From Sphingomonadaceae bacterium (GTDB lineage: Bacteria > Pseudomonadota > Alphaproteobacteria > Sphingomonadales > Sphingomonadaceae), in contig JAFAZM010000061.1 of NCBI GenBank assembly GCA_019239785.1, forward strand, positions 1 through 10,730: a stretch of DNA of 10,730 bases, written 5' to 3'. Below the pieces are notes generated by a model. That model ran no database searches and was not told the DNA's origin. It was given only the letters and a program-made list of their open reading frames with translations. Made by a program: the position numbers and the translations under genes. Below, in pieces: positions 1-8,628 of the stretch (its first letter is position 1; the number at the start of each line of letters is the position of its first letter).

Positions 1-1
1 C

Positions 2-643
2 GTCTCCAACTCGCCGTCGTTCGAGGAAGGCGCCGCAACGGAGTTCTTCCAGACGTTGGGGCGGAACCTGGCGGCGGCCGAAATGGCTGCAGGCGTTCGC
101 CACCACGTCGCCCTTTCCGTCGTTGGCACGGACCGGTTGCAGGACAGCGGCTATTTCCGGGCCAAGCTCGCCCAGGAGAAAATGATCGCGAGCTCGCCGA
201 TCCCCTACTCGCTGGTCCACGCGACCCAGTTCTTCGAGTTCATTCGCACCATCGCGGACCTTTCGACCGAGGGCGGCGTCGTGCGCCTCCCGCCGGTCCG
301 GTTCCAGCCGATGGCGGCCGAGGACGTGGCCGGCGCGATCGCCGAAATCGCGCTCGGCGCGCCCGTGAACGGCACGATCGAGATCGGCGGGCCCGAGATG
401 TTCACGCTCGACGCAGCCGTCCGCAAGGTCCTCCTGTCCGACCACGACGGGCGGCAGGTCATCGCCGACGCGAGCGCGCCTTATTACGGCGTCCAGGTGA
501 CGGACCGGGAGCTGGTTCCCGATCCGGGCGCGCGCCTCGGATCGACCGGGCTCGATTGGTGGATCGAGCACGTCCCGCCGCCGCCCAGGCCCGCCGCCGC
601 CGCCGCCGCCGCCGCGGCTGCGGTCTCCGTGCAGGCGCACTGA
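2..643 (+). CDS. NAD(P)-binding atypical SDR / NmrA-like protein, 5' end outside window
   Basis: Partial gene: the frame is open from base 2, so the start and the GxxGxxG nucleotide-binding loop lie upstream. The visible part matches residues 57 onward of the complete paralogue at 1931-2779, with a little under half the residues identical over the shared core. Shared blocks are VSN-P-S, the strand LSVVG-DRL, a YFRAK motif (YxxxK spacing as in SDR enzymes), and TQFFEF, which is typical of NAD_binding_10/NmrA-like proteins. These use a Rossmann fold to bind NAD(P)H, as oxidoreductases or redox sensors; the substrate is unknown. A TTG at 56 is an internal codon, not the start, because homology continues to its left. 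After the conserved core the protein ends in a Pro stretch and about ten Ala residues with no counterpart in the paralogue. It is followed 15 bases later by the GST gene, probably in one operon. Confidence 0.85.
   Translation, partial: VSNSPSFEEGAATEFFQTLGRNLAAAEMAAGVRHHVALSVVGTDRLQDSGYFRAKLAQEKMIASSPIPYSLVHATQFFEFIRTIADLSTEGGVVRLPPVRFQPMAAEDVAGAIAEIALGAPVNGTIEIGGPEMFTLDAAVRKVLLSDHDGRQVIADASAPYYGVQVTDRELVPDPGARLGSTGLDWWIEHVPPPPRPAAAAAAAAAAVSVQAH
591..614 (+). repeat. CCG trinucleotide repeat encoding a polyalanine tail
   Basis: Eight perfect CCG units in a row, read as GCC (Ala) in the first NAD(P)-binding gene, just before its stop. Only the unconserved C-terminal tail is affected, so changes in unit number would lengthen or shorten the Ala run without breaking the frame. 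It looks like an ordinary slippage-prone microsatellite. Confidence 0.8.
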
Positions 644-658
644 CAGAAGGAGCACGCC

Positions 659-1282
659 ATGAAGCTCTATTATTCGCCCGGCGCCTGCAGCCTTGCGAGC
701 CGGATCTCGATCTACGAGGCCGGGCTCAGCGCCGAGTTCGTGCGGGTCGATCTCGCCTCCAAGATCACCGAGAGGGGCGAGGATTATATGGCGGTCAATC
801 CCGCCGGCTCCGTTCCGTTGCTCGTTCTCGACGACGGGCAGCCAGTCAGCGAGAATGTCGCGATCCTCACCCTGCTCGCCGGGATGGCGCCGCAATTGGC
901 GCCCAGCGGACCGTTCTCGCAGATCCGGCTGATCCAGATCCTCTCGTTCCTGTCCACCGAGCTGCACATCGCGTTCAAGCCGTTCTGGCATAGTGCGAGC
1001 GAGAGCGACAAGGCCGCGGCATCGGCTGCGGTCGTCAGGCGCCTGACCCTGATCGAGAACGACCTGCGCGAACTCTATCTGTTCGGCCCGCGCTTCACCA
1101 CGGCGGACGCCTATCTGTTCGTCATGCTGCGCTGGGCGCGGGAGTTCGCGGTGCCGATCTCGGCCGAGATGAAAGCCTATTTCGAACGGGTCGCCGAGCG
1201 GCCCGCCGTCCGCGCGGCGCTCGCCGAGGAAGGCCTTCCCGTTCCGCTGCCCGACGCGATGCCCGAAATGGTCGCGACATGA
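659..1282 (+). CDS. Beta-class-like glutathione S-transferase
   Basis: A 207-residue cytosolic protein, the usual GST length. The N-terminus MKLYYSPGACSLA is the hallmark of bacterial beta-class GSTs, with Cys10 at the position that contacts glutathione. The thioredoxin-like domain covers about residues 1-78 and includes the cis-Pro motif (NPAGSVPLL, Pro53) and Glu65. The usual Ser of the Glu-Ser glutathione-binding pair is Asn66 here. The all-helical C-terminal domain spans about 88-200 and holds the TTADAYLF block of the GST_C fold. The ATG at 659 has a strong AAGGAG six bases upstream. The stop overlaps the start of the HD gene by four bases (ATGA), so the two are probably translationally coupled. 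The likely role is glutathione conjugation, dechlorination or isomerisation of a small electrophile. Substrate not predictable; family call is firm. Confidence 0.92.
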   Translation: MKLYYSPGACSLASRISIYEAGLSAEFVRVDLASKITERGEDYMAVNPAGSVPLLVLDDGQPVSENVAILTLLAGMAPQLAPSGPFSQIRLIQILSFLSTELHIAFKPFWHSASESDKAAASAAVVRRLTLIENDLRELYLFGPRFTTADAYLFVMLRWAREFAVPISAEMKAYFERVAERPAVRAALAEEGLPVPLPDAMPEMVAT

Positions 1283-1926
1283 TCGTCGCGGACAAAAGGC
1301 TCCGCGCCGGGATCGAGGTTCCCGACACCGCGGCGATCGATCGCGCGATCGCCTATGTGCGCGAAAAGTGCGAACCCTATCTCTTCAACCACGTCATGCG
1401 CTCATGGCTCTTCGCGGTGCGGATCGGACAGCTGAAAGGCATCCCGCACGACGCGGAGGTGATGGCGGTCGGGACGCTGCTGCACGACATCACGCTCAAC
1501 CACGATTATGCCGGGCCGCGTCGGTTCGAGGTGGAAGCGGCCGACCTGGTGCGGTCCTTCGCCGCCGAGGCCGGCATGGACGACCGGCGCGCATGGCTGG
1601 TCTGGGACTGCGTGGCGCTCAACTCGACACCTTCGATCGGCCTCTACAAGCAGGCGGAAGTGGCTTTGTGCACGGCCGGCGTCGGCCTCGACGTCGTGGG
1701 CTTCGACCACGGCCGGCTGCCCGCGAGCGAGATCGCCACCATCGTCGACGAATATCCAAGGCTCAAGCTGAAGGAGCGTTTCACGCGCTGTTTCACCCAC
1801 TTCGCGACGGCCCATCCCGAGACGAGCTACGACAATTTCGTCCGCGACTTCGGGGAGCGTTTCGTCCCCGGCTATCATCCGCCGTCCGCCGTCGACTGGG
1901 TCGCGAACGCGCCGTTCGAGGAGTAG
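1279..1926 (+). CDS. HD-domain hydrolase, cyanamide hydratase-like
   Basis: A 215-residue HD-superfamily metal-dependent protein. The metal motif is visible: His38 in NHVMRSWLFA, His69-Asp70 in GTLLHDIT, and a distal Asp138. The NHxxRSW...HD arrangement is the one seen in the cyanamide hydratase-like (DDI2/DDI3) branch rather than in nucleotide phosphohydrolases such as SpoT or dGTPase. That branch includes hydratases of small nitriles or cyanamide, but most bacterial members are uncharacterised, so the reaction is inference. The ATG at 1279 overlaps the GST stop (ATGA), has no Shine-Dalgarno of its own and probably depends on coupling. The next gene starts four bases after its stop. Cytosolic: no signal peptide or membrane segment. 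Family call is good; specific activity is unsure. Confidence 0.85.
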   Translation: MIVADKRLRAGIEVPDTAAIDRAIAYVREKCEPYLFNHVMRSWLFAVRIGQLKGIPHDAEVMAVGTLLHDITLNHDYAGPRRFEVEAADLVRSFAAEAGMDDRRAWLVWDCVALNSTPSIGLYKQAEVALCTAGVGLDVVGFDHGRLPASEIATIVDEYPRLKLKERFTRCFTHFATAHPETSYDNFVRDFGERFVPGYHPPSAVDWVANAPFEE

Positions 1927-1930
1927 GATC

Positions 1931-2779
1931 ATGAAGGTCGTCGTGATCGGCGGCACGGGCCGCATCGGCAGGCGGCTGGTCCGGAAGCTGGACCAGCTCG
2001 GCGCAACCGCGATCGCGGCGGCGCCGAGCCGCGGGGTCGATGCCCTGACCGGAGCCGGCGTCGCGGAGGCCCTGGCCGGGGCCGAGATCCTCGTCGACGT
2101 TTCGAACGCGCCTTCGCTCGACGGCGCCACGGCGCTGCAATATTTCGAAGCCGCGGGGCGCAACCTTCTCGACGCCGGCCGCGAGGCCGGCATCCGGAAT
2201 CATATCGTGCTCTCGATCGTCGGCGTCGATCGCTTGTTGGACCAGCATTATTTCCAGGCGAAGAAACGCCAGGAGGAGCTGGTCCGCGCGTCCGGCGTCC
2301 CGTTCACGATCCTGCGCTCGACACAGTTCTTCGAGTTCATCGCCGCGGTCGTCCAGGACGGCACGGAAGGCGAGATCCCGATCTCTCCCGCTTTGGCGCA
2401 GCCGATCGCGGCAGCGGACGTCGCGGAGACCTTGGCCGAGCTGGCGCTCGGCGAGGCGGCCGGCCAGACGCTCGAGCTCGCCGGACCCGAGCGATTCCGT
2501 CTCGACGATGTCGCAACGGAAATCGCGACAGCCTTCGAGGACGGCCGCCGGATCGTGGCGGACGTCCACGCCCGTTATTTCGGCGCGGAGCTTCAGGAGA
2601 CATCCCTCCTGCCCGGCCCGAACGCCCGCATCGGATCCTTGCGGTTCGAGGATTGGCTCCGCGACTGCCTGAAGGTCCAGTCCTGCGCTGAGCAGGCCGG
2701 CCCGGGCCCGAGCGTCGAGCACCCAGGCGGAATCCCCACCCACCCCCAGGCCGCGAGCCCGATGCTGCCGACGAAATAA
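1931..2779 (+). CDS. NAD(P)-binding atypical SDR / NmrA-like protein (paralogue of the first gene)
   Basis: A complete 282-residue protein. The N-terminal beta strand and glycine loop GGTGRIG (residues 7-13) mark a Rossmann nucleotide-binding site. LSIVGVDRL (94-102), Tyr107/Lys111 in YFQAK and TQFFEF (131-136) follow the order seen in NAD_binding_10/NmrA-type oxidoreductases. It is a diverged duplicate of the gene at the left edge, so the pair flanks the GST and HD genes. GAGGAG at 1918-1923 lies seven bases before the ATG and overlaps the end of the HD gene. Conservation with the paralogue ends near residue 247. The last 35 residues are Pro/Gly-rich, unrelated to the paralogue's polyalanine tail, and may be a late extension. 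The two proteins could act on successive intermediates or form a heteromer; neither is shown. Confidence 0.9.
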   Translation: MKVVVIGGTGRIGRRLVRKLDQLGATAIAAAPSRGVDALTGAGVAEALAGAEILVDVSNAPSLDGATALQYFEAAGRNLLDAGREAGIRNHIVLSIVGVDRLLDQHYFQAKKRQEELVRASGVPFTILRSTQFFEFIAAVVQDGTEGEIPISPALAQPIAAADVAETLAELALGEAAGQTLELAGPERFRLDDVATEIATAFEDGRRIVADVHARYFGAELQETSLLPGPNARIGSLRFEDWLRDCLKVQSCAEQAGPGPSVEHPGGIPTHPQAASPMLPTK

Positions 2780-2793
2780 GAAGGAGAAATGCG

Positions 2794-3678
2794 ATGATCG
2801 ATGACGCGCTCACCCCGACCGAGCAATGGCTCGACGGCGCCGCCGGCCGGATCTTCACCCGGCACTTCGAGCCGAAGGCAGATCCGCGGGCGAACCTCGT
2901 CATCTGCCCCGGCTTCAACGCCCATAGCGGCCAATATGTCGGCGCGGCCGAGACCTTCGCCGCGCGCGGCTTTGCCGTCACCGCGGTGGACCTGCGCGGC
3001 CGCGGGAAATCGGAGGGCGAACGCTTCTATGTCGACAGCGTCGGCGATTATGTGTCGGACCTGAGCCTCGCGATCGAGCTCGGCCGGTCCCTGCATCCCG
3101 GGCTCCCGGTCTATCTGCTCGGCCATAGCGCCGGGGGCGTGGTTTCCGTCACCTACGCGCTCGATTACCAGGATCGCATCGCGGGCCTTGTCTGCGAGGA
3201 TTTCGCCTTTCGGGTCCCCGCCCCCGATTTCGCGCTGAAGCTGCTGGAAGGCGCCAGCCATGTCGCGCCCCACGCCCATGTGCTCAGGCTCAAGAACAAG
3301 GACTTCTCCCGGGATGCCGAATGGGTCGCGAAGCTCGATGCCGACCCGCTGATCCACTACGAGGTCCAGCCCATTCAGACCGTGGCGGCGCTGGCCCGGG
3401 CCGCCGAACGCCTCGAGCGCGAATTCGGCCGGATCACGCTGCCCGTTCTGATCCTGCACGGGACTGCGGACCATGTGACCAGGCCCGATGGGAGCGAGCA
3501 ATTCTATCGAGAGGCCGGATCGCGCGACAAGAGTCTCAAGCTGTACGACGGCTATTACCATGATCTGCTCAACGACGTCGGCGCCGAGCGCGTGATGGAC
3601 GACATCCTCGCCTGGCTGGACGAGCGGGTGGCACATGCGGAGCCGGCCGCAATGCCGGTGCCGCCGATCCCTGCCTGA
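2794..3678 (+). CDS. Alpha/beta hydrolase, monoacylglycerol lipase-like (Hydrolase_4)
   Basis: A 294-residue cytosolic serine hydrolase. The complete catalytic triad is visible: Ser112 in the nucleophile elbow GHSAGG (110-115), Asp226 in LHGTADHVT, and His256 in YDGYYHDLLND. The oxyanion strand region is VICPGFNAHSGQY (37-48), and DLRGRGKSEG (66-75) is the block typical of monoacylglycerol lipase/PldB-type Hydrolase_4 members. A cap region lies between about residues 135 and 200. The likely reaction is hydrolysis of an ester, lactone or monoacylglycerol. AAGGAG at 2781-2786 is seven bases before the ATG. A closer ATG at 2789 is out of frame. It is the last gene of the + strand cluster, 14 bases after the NAD(P)-binding gene. 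The Pro/Ala-rich C-terminal tail is not part of the fold. Exact substrate unknown. Confidence 0.92.
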   Translation: MIDDALTPTEQWLDGAAGRIFTRHFEPKADPRANLVICPGFNAHSGQYVGAAETFAARGFAVTAVDLRGRGKSEGERFYVDSVGDYVSDLSLAIELGRSLHPGLPVYLLGHSAGGVVSVTYALDYQDRIAGLVCEDFAFRVPAPDFALKLLEGASHVAPHAHVLRLKNKDFSRDAEWVAKLDADPLIHYEVQPIQTVAALARAAERLEREFGRITLPVLILHGTADHVTRPDGSEQFYREAGSRDKSLKLYDGYYHDLLNDVGAERVMDDILAWLDERVAHAEPAAMPVPPIPA

Positions 3679-3680
3679 CG

Positions 3681-3697
3681 CCTCCCCGTCGCGGAGG
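3681..3697 (+). terminator. Weak hairpin after the + strand operon
   Basis: CCTCC (3681-3685) and GGAGG (3693-3697) form a five-base stem with a seven-base loop, two bases after the alpha/beta hydrolase stop. There is no T run after it, so it is not a classical intrinsic terminator. The 173-base palindromic element that follows may do more to end transcription from both sides. Confidence 0.3.
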
Positions 3698-3700
3698 ACT

Positions 3701-3873
3701 TAGAGCGGCGTGCGCCAAACCTGACCCGCTCATCCTGAGTAGCCGGTGAGCTTGTCGAACCGGCGTATCGAAGGACGCACCACATCCGAGCGGTCCTTCG
3801 ATACGGGCCTTCGCCAAGCTCAGTCCCTACTCAGGATGAGCGATGTGGTTCGCATTTAACGCAGGATGCTCTA
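3701..3873 (+). repeat. 173-base palindromic element, copy A
   Basis: Inverted relative to copy B at 8456-8628: position p here pairs with 12329-p there without any gap. By hand count 164 of 173 bases match, and bases 3729-3840 are identical. The core is a long imperfect dyad: 48-base arms at 3729-3776 and 3793-3840 match at 39 of 48 positions around a 16-base loop. Ends are TAGAGC at 3701 and GCTCTA at 3868-3873, an imperfect terminal inverted repeat of the form TAGAGC-N4-TGCG, each with TA as its outermost bases. No open frame inside is credible. It sits between two convergent genes, and its right end supplies the TAG stop of the DUF3052-like gene. It resembles dispersed non-autonomous (REP- or MITE-like) repeats of sphingomonads. 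The mechanism of spread is not visible here. Confidence 0.9.
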
Positions 3874-4287
3874 GCCCGGCCTGTTCTCCTTGCGGATCAT
3901 CAGCTTCAGGCCCGACCAGGTCTCGTCCACCGCGCAGACCTTGACATCGACGAGGCCCATCGGGAGCGCGACCTCGCGGATCGCGTCCTCGTTGATGTCG
4001 GTGGGCATGCGCGAGGCCTGCTTCGGCCAGGAAACCCAGAGGAAGCCGGTCGGCGCCAGGTGCGGCAGGATGCGCTTGATGTCCGCCTCCATCTCGGCGC
4101 GGTCGGTGACGAAGATATGGGCGGCGTCGATCGGCGTCTCGGGCCAGAGCAGATGGGTGAGCGCCAGGCCGGAGGCCTCGATCTCGTGGCGGACGTGCGG
4201 CGGCATCTCGTCCCACCAGGTGCGCATGCCGTTCTTGAGCGAAAGCTTCTTCGCCAGCGGCGTGCCCGAATAGCCGGAAAGCGCCAT
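3871..4287 (-). CDS. DUF3052-like conserved protein
   Basis: A 138-residue protein of unknown function. The N-terminal block GYSGTPLAKKL (residues 5-15), followed by a short helix and a Gly-Met turn, is characteristic of DUF3052 proteins. The middle part (HIFVTDRAEMEADIKRILP, then GFLWVSWPKQ) reads as an alternating alpha/beta fold. There is no signal peptide, membrane helix or recognisable catalytic motif. A GGGGG run lies about five bases before the ATG. The gene is last in the purL-side series, 63 bases after the membrane-protein gene. Its TAG stop is the end of repeat copy A. If the element is taken out at its TA boundaries, the same codon becomes TAA, so the protein was probably not shortened by the element. 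Confidence 0.75.
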   Translation of the reverse strand: MALSGYSGTPLAKKLSLKNGMRTWWDEMPPHVRHEIEASGLALTHLLWPETPIDAAHIFVTDRAEMEADIKRILPHLAPTGFLWVSWPKQASRMPTDINEDAIREVALPMGLVDVKVCAVDETWSGLKLMIRKENRPG

Positions 4288-4295
4288 GCTACCCC

Positions 4296-4329
4296 CGTCG
4301 GTTTACGTTCTTATCTCGCGCAACCGACG
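4296..4329 (-). promoter_or_regulatory. 8-base perfect dyad upstream of the DUF3052-like gene
   Basis: CGTCGGTT (4296-4303) and AACCGACG (4322-4329) form a perfect inverted repeat with an 18-base spacer. It fills most of the 63-base gap before the DUF3052-like start, its near edge eight bases from the ATG. It could be an operator, an mRNA hairpin that separates expression of the last gene from the upstream ones, or chance. No T run follows, so it is a poor terminator. Confidence 0.3.
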
Positions 4330-4350
4330 AAAAGGAAAGCGGAAGCTCGC

Positions 4351-4818
4351 TCAGGCGCCGGCGGTCCGCCCGCGCAGGTGGCGGCTGGCGATCCACGCGA
4401 TCGGCAGACCGACCAGGACGATGTGGCAGAAGAGCTGGGTGCCGAGGCTGCGGGGGCTCGGCGGAAAGGCGCCGGGAAAGCGCAAGGGCACGACGATCAG
4501 GTTCATCGCGACATAGGTGACGAGGCCGTAGATCACGCCCCATTGCAGCGGCTTCGCGGTGAGCGCGGGCCAGCGGGCGGCCGCGGCGACGAAGATCGTC
4601 ACCATGATCGCCATCAGCACGAAATGGGTGACGAGGCCGAGCAATGCCCCGCCGGCGCCCCATTCGGTCGCGGAGGGGAACGGCCCCGAGGCGACGAAGC
4701 GCAGCATGTTGGCGGGGCCACGCCCAAAGGTGAGGCTGAGGATGATCGCCGCGCAGATGTCGAGCGTGCCGGCGACCAGGGTGGCGAGGATGATCGGGCG
4801 CAGGATTCCCTTGGGCAT
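4351..4818 (-). CDS. Four-helix inner-membrane protein, unknown function
   Basis: A 155-residue integral membrane protein. Hydrophobic segments are at about residues 8-30, 55-81, 91-112 and 127-145, giving four helices joined by short loops. The loop after helix 1 contains MLRFVASGPF, and helix 3 has an Asn in MNLIVVPL; both look like conserved family features, but I cannot name the family. The C-terminus ends in a basic stretch (SRHLRGR), likely cytoplasmic by the positive-inside rule. GGGGGAGA lies just before the ATG. The gene begins 39 bases after the purL stop on the same strand, so it may be co-transcribed with purL. Nothing ties it to purine synthesis apart from position. Confidence 0.8.
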   Translation of the reverse strand: MPKGILRPIILATLVAGTLDICAAIILSLTFGRGPANMLRFVASGPFPSATEWGAGGALLGLVTHFVLMAIMVTIFVAAAARWPALTAKPLQWGVIYGLVTYVAMNLIVVPLRFPGAFPPSPRSLGTQLFCHIVLVGLPIAWIASRHLRGRTAGA

Positions 4819-4857
4819 GAGTCTTCTCCCCCTTGCGAAGATGGCCCGAGCCCGGGG

Positions 4858-7083
<2,226 letters not shown>

Positions 7084-7088
7084 GGCGC

Positions 7089-7115
7089 GCGCATAGCGAG
7101 GCAGCTCCTATGCGC
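7089..7115 (-). promoter_or_regulatory. Hairpin in the purL leader covering the AGGAG
   Basis: GCGCATAG (7089-7096) and CTATGCGC (7108-7115) form a perfect eight-base stem around an 11-base loop, with an extra GAG/CTC pairing possible inside. It ends five bases before the purL ATG and fills most of the 46-base gap after the EAL gene. The AGGAG (7105-7109) and an out-of-frame ATG (7092-7094) both lie in it. It could control purL translation or mark the end of the EAL transcript; no T run is present. Confidence 0.4.
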
Positions 7116-7129
7116 CTAGCCTTTCACGC

Positions 7130-8380
7130 TCATGCCGCCGCCGATCGCTTGTCCTTTCCTGGGAGCAGCGCGAGCGCCCCATCCAGCGACATGGGCCGGC
7201 CGAGCAAATAGCCCTGGACCTTGTCGACGCCAATCACGCGCAGCATCGCAAGCTCGGTTTCGGTCTCTACGCCCTCGGCGATCAGGCGGCTTCCAGTCTC
7301 GCGCGCGAAGACGGTGAGCGCCGCGGTCAGCGCCCGCCGGCTGGGATCGCCGCCGATCCCCTGGATCAGCGAACGGTCGAGCTTGATCAGGTCGGGGCGA
7401 ACCTGGAGGATCTGCTGCAGGCCGCTATGGCCGGCGCCGGCGTCGTCGACCGCGAGCCGGATACCGCGCGCGCGAAGCGGCGCCAAAGCGGCGACGACCG
7501 CGGCGAAATCCTCGATGCAATCATGCTCGGTGATTTCGACGACGATGCGCTCCGGCGGCCACGCCGCCAGCGTCTCGCGGAAGCGCGGGTCGAGCACGGT
7601 CTCGGCGCCGGCATTGACGGCGAGATAGACGTCGTCCGGAAGCGCGGCGAGGCCCGCCAGCGCGCGGCGGATCGCAAGCAGCTCCAGCTCCACGCCTCTG
7701 CCGATTTCGGCGGCCTCGGCGAACCAGAGGTCGGGCGTACGCGGCGGCAAGGCGGCAAATCGTGAAAGGCTCTCGAAGCCGATCGGGCGGCCCCCTTCGA
7801 GACTCCAGATGGGTTGGTAGAGGATCGCGACATCCTCGGACGCAAGCACGGCCTCGATCCGCGCCTCCTTCTCGCGCCGCAGCCGCGAGGCCCGGCGCTC
7901 GCGGGCGATCTCGAAGGCGACCAGCTCGGCGAAGGTGCGCATCATCGCGAGATCGCGTTGGTTCAGCGTCGGATCGGCGGCCGGACCGAGACAGCAGAAG
8001 GTGCCGTAAATCTCCCCGTCGGGCATGCGCAGCGGGACGCTGACATGGGCGCCGACCGGCAGCGCCGTGGTGATCGGCATCGCCATCGCGAACGGCACCG
8101 CGGCGGTGTCGGGAATGAGCTCGGGCAACCGGCCCTCGACGACGTGGCGGCAATAGACGTCGTCGATCGAGCGGGAATCGCCGATCTTCGCCAGATGCTC
8201 GAGCCCCGGCAGGTCGAGCGCGCGGAACACGATCGTGTCGCCGACGAATTCCGAGACATAGGCGACCTGGAGGCCGAGATGGGTGCGCACGGCCCTCAAA
8301 GCGCGCTGCACGACGCCGGCGCCGCCATCGTCTCCGGGCAGGATCATGTCGCGGAGGCTCGGGTCTGAGCGGTCGGTCAA
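7130..8380 (-). CDS. GAF-EAL cyclic-di-GMP phosphodiesterase
   Basis: A 416-residue cytosolic signalling protein: GAF sensor domain at about 24-160, a short charged helical linker (160-178), then an EAL domain to about 405. EAL hydrolyses cyclic-di-GMP to pGpG. All catalytic positions known from RocR-type enzymes are present with matching spacing: Glu203 (the EAL motif reads ESLSR), Asn256, Glu282, Asp312-Asp313, Lys333, Glu369 and Gln389; the loop-6 Glu285 is also there. Activity is therefore predicted, despite the loop-6 motif reading DDAGAG rather than DDFGxG. The GAF ligand is unknown. The start is a TTG with AGGAAAGG seven bases upstream; an ATG at codon 12 is a possible alternative. The TTG overlaps the TGA of the upstream open fragment. 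The gene lies between the M28 peptidase and purL. Confidence 0.93.
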   Translation of the reverse strand: MTDRSDPSLRDMILPGDDGGAGVVQRALRAVRTHLGLQVAYVSEFVGDTIVFRALDLPGLEHLAKIGDSRSIDDVYCRHVVEGRLPELIPDTAAVPFAMAMPITTALPVGAHVSVPLRMPDGEIYGTFCCLGPAADPTLNQRDLAMMRTFAELVAFEIARERRASRLRREKEARIEAVLASEDVAILYQPIWSLEGGRPIGFESLSRFAALPPRTPDLWFAEAAEIGRGVELELLAIRRALAGLAALPDDVYLAVNAGAETVLDPRFRETLAAWPPERIVVEITEHDCIEDFAAVVAALAPLRARGIRLAVDDAGAGHSGLQQILQVRPDLIKLDRSLIQGIGGDPSRRALTAALTVFARETGSRLIAEGVETETELAMLRVIGVDKVQGYLLGRPMSLDGALALLPGKDKRSAAA

Positions 8381-8455
8381 CGGAAGGCCTTTCCTGCGGT
8401 GAGGACCTCCATGTAGAGGCGGGGCGTGAAGAAATCCTGAGCGGCCGCTTTGGCC
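8377..8455 (-). pseudogene. Open C-terminal gene fragment, possibly the lost tail of the M28 peptidase
   Basis: The 25 codons between repeat copy B and the EAL start are open and end at TGA (8377-8379), which shares TTGA with the EAL TTG start. Codon use looks like that of real genes here (mostly C/G third positions), and the peptide is plausible, containing AAAQDFFTPRLYMEV and ending in GKAFR. Upstream, the frame soon meets a TAG inside the repeat (8470-8472). It is in the same frame as the M28 peptidase, whose TAG stop is 171 bases away, exactly the length of the element less one terminal dinucleotide. It therefore may be the peptidase's original C-terminus separated by the element. It could instead be a remnant of another gene. 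I do not recognise the peptide. Confidence 0.45.
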
Positions 8456-8628
8456 TGCAGCACCGTGCGCTACATGCGAACCATATCGCTCATCCTGAGT
8501 AGGGACTGAGCTTGGCGAAGGCCCGTATCGAAGGACCGCTCGGATGTGGTGCGTCCTTCGATACGCCGGTTCGACAAGCTCACCGGCTACTCAGGATGAG
8601 CGGGTCAGGATTAGCGCACGCCGCTCTA
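8456..8628 (-). repeat. 173-base palindromic element, copy B
   Basis: Opposite orientation to copy A and the same length. The central 112 bases (8489-8600, arms 8489-8536 and 8553-8600) are identical to copy A. The end next to the M28 gene differs at 2 of 28 positions; the end facing the EAL gene differs at 7 of 33 and finishes in TGCA instead of TCTA, so this boundary is less certain. The element's TAGAGC end begins with the TAG stop of the M28 gene (8626-8628). It lies between genes of one strand, so it may also reduce read-through into the EAL gene. Confidence 0.88.

Noticed and set aside
2697..2779. Small membrane protein on the - strand opposite the tail of the second NAD(P)-binding gene
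   Set aside because: The antisense reading has a short hydrophobic Gly/Trp stretch, but there is no start, no Shine-Dalgarno and no independent frame limits.
2593..3636. A 347-codon - strand frame opposite the alpha/beta hydrolase
   Set aside because: It overlaps a protein with a complete catalytic triad and strong start signals. The antisense product shows no recognisable fold.
3679..3700. Strong intrinsic terminator after the alpha/beta hydrolase
   Set aside because: There is only a five-base stem and no T run, so it is listed at low confidence instead of as a clear terminator.
3701..3873. CRISPR-like or tandem repeat array
   Set aside because: There is one palindromic unit per locus, with no spacers or regular tandem units.
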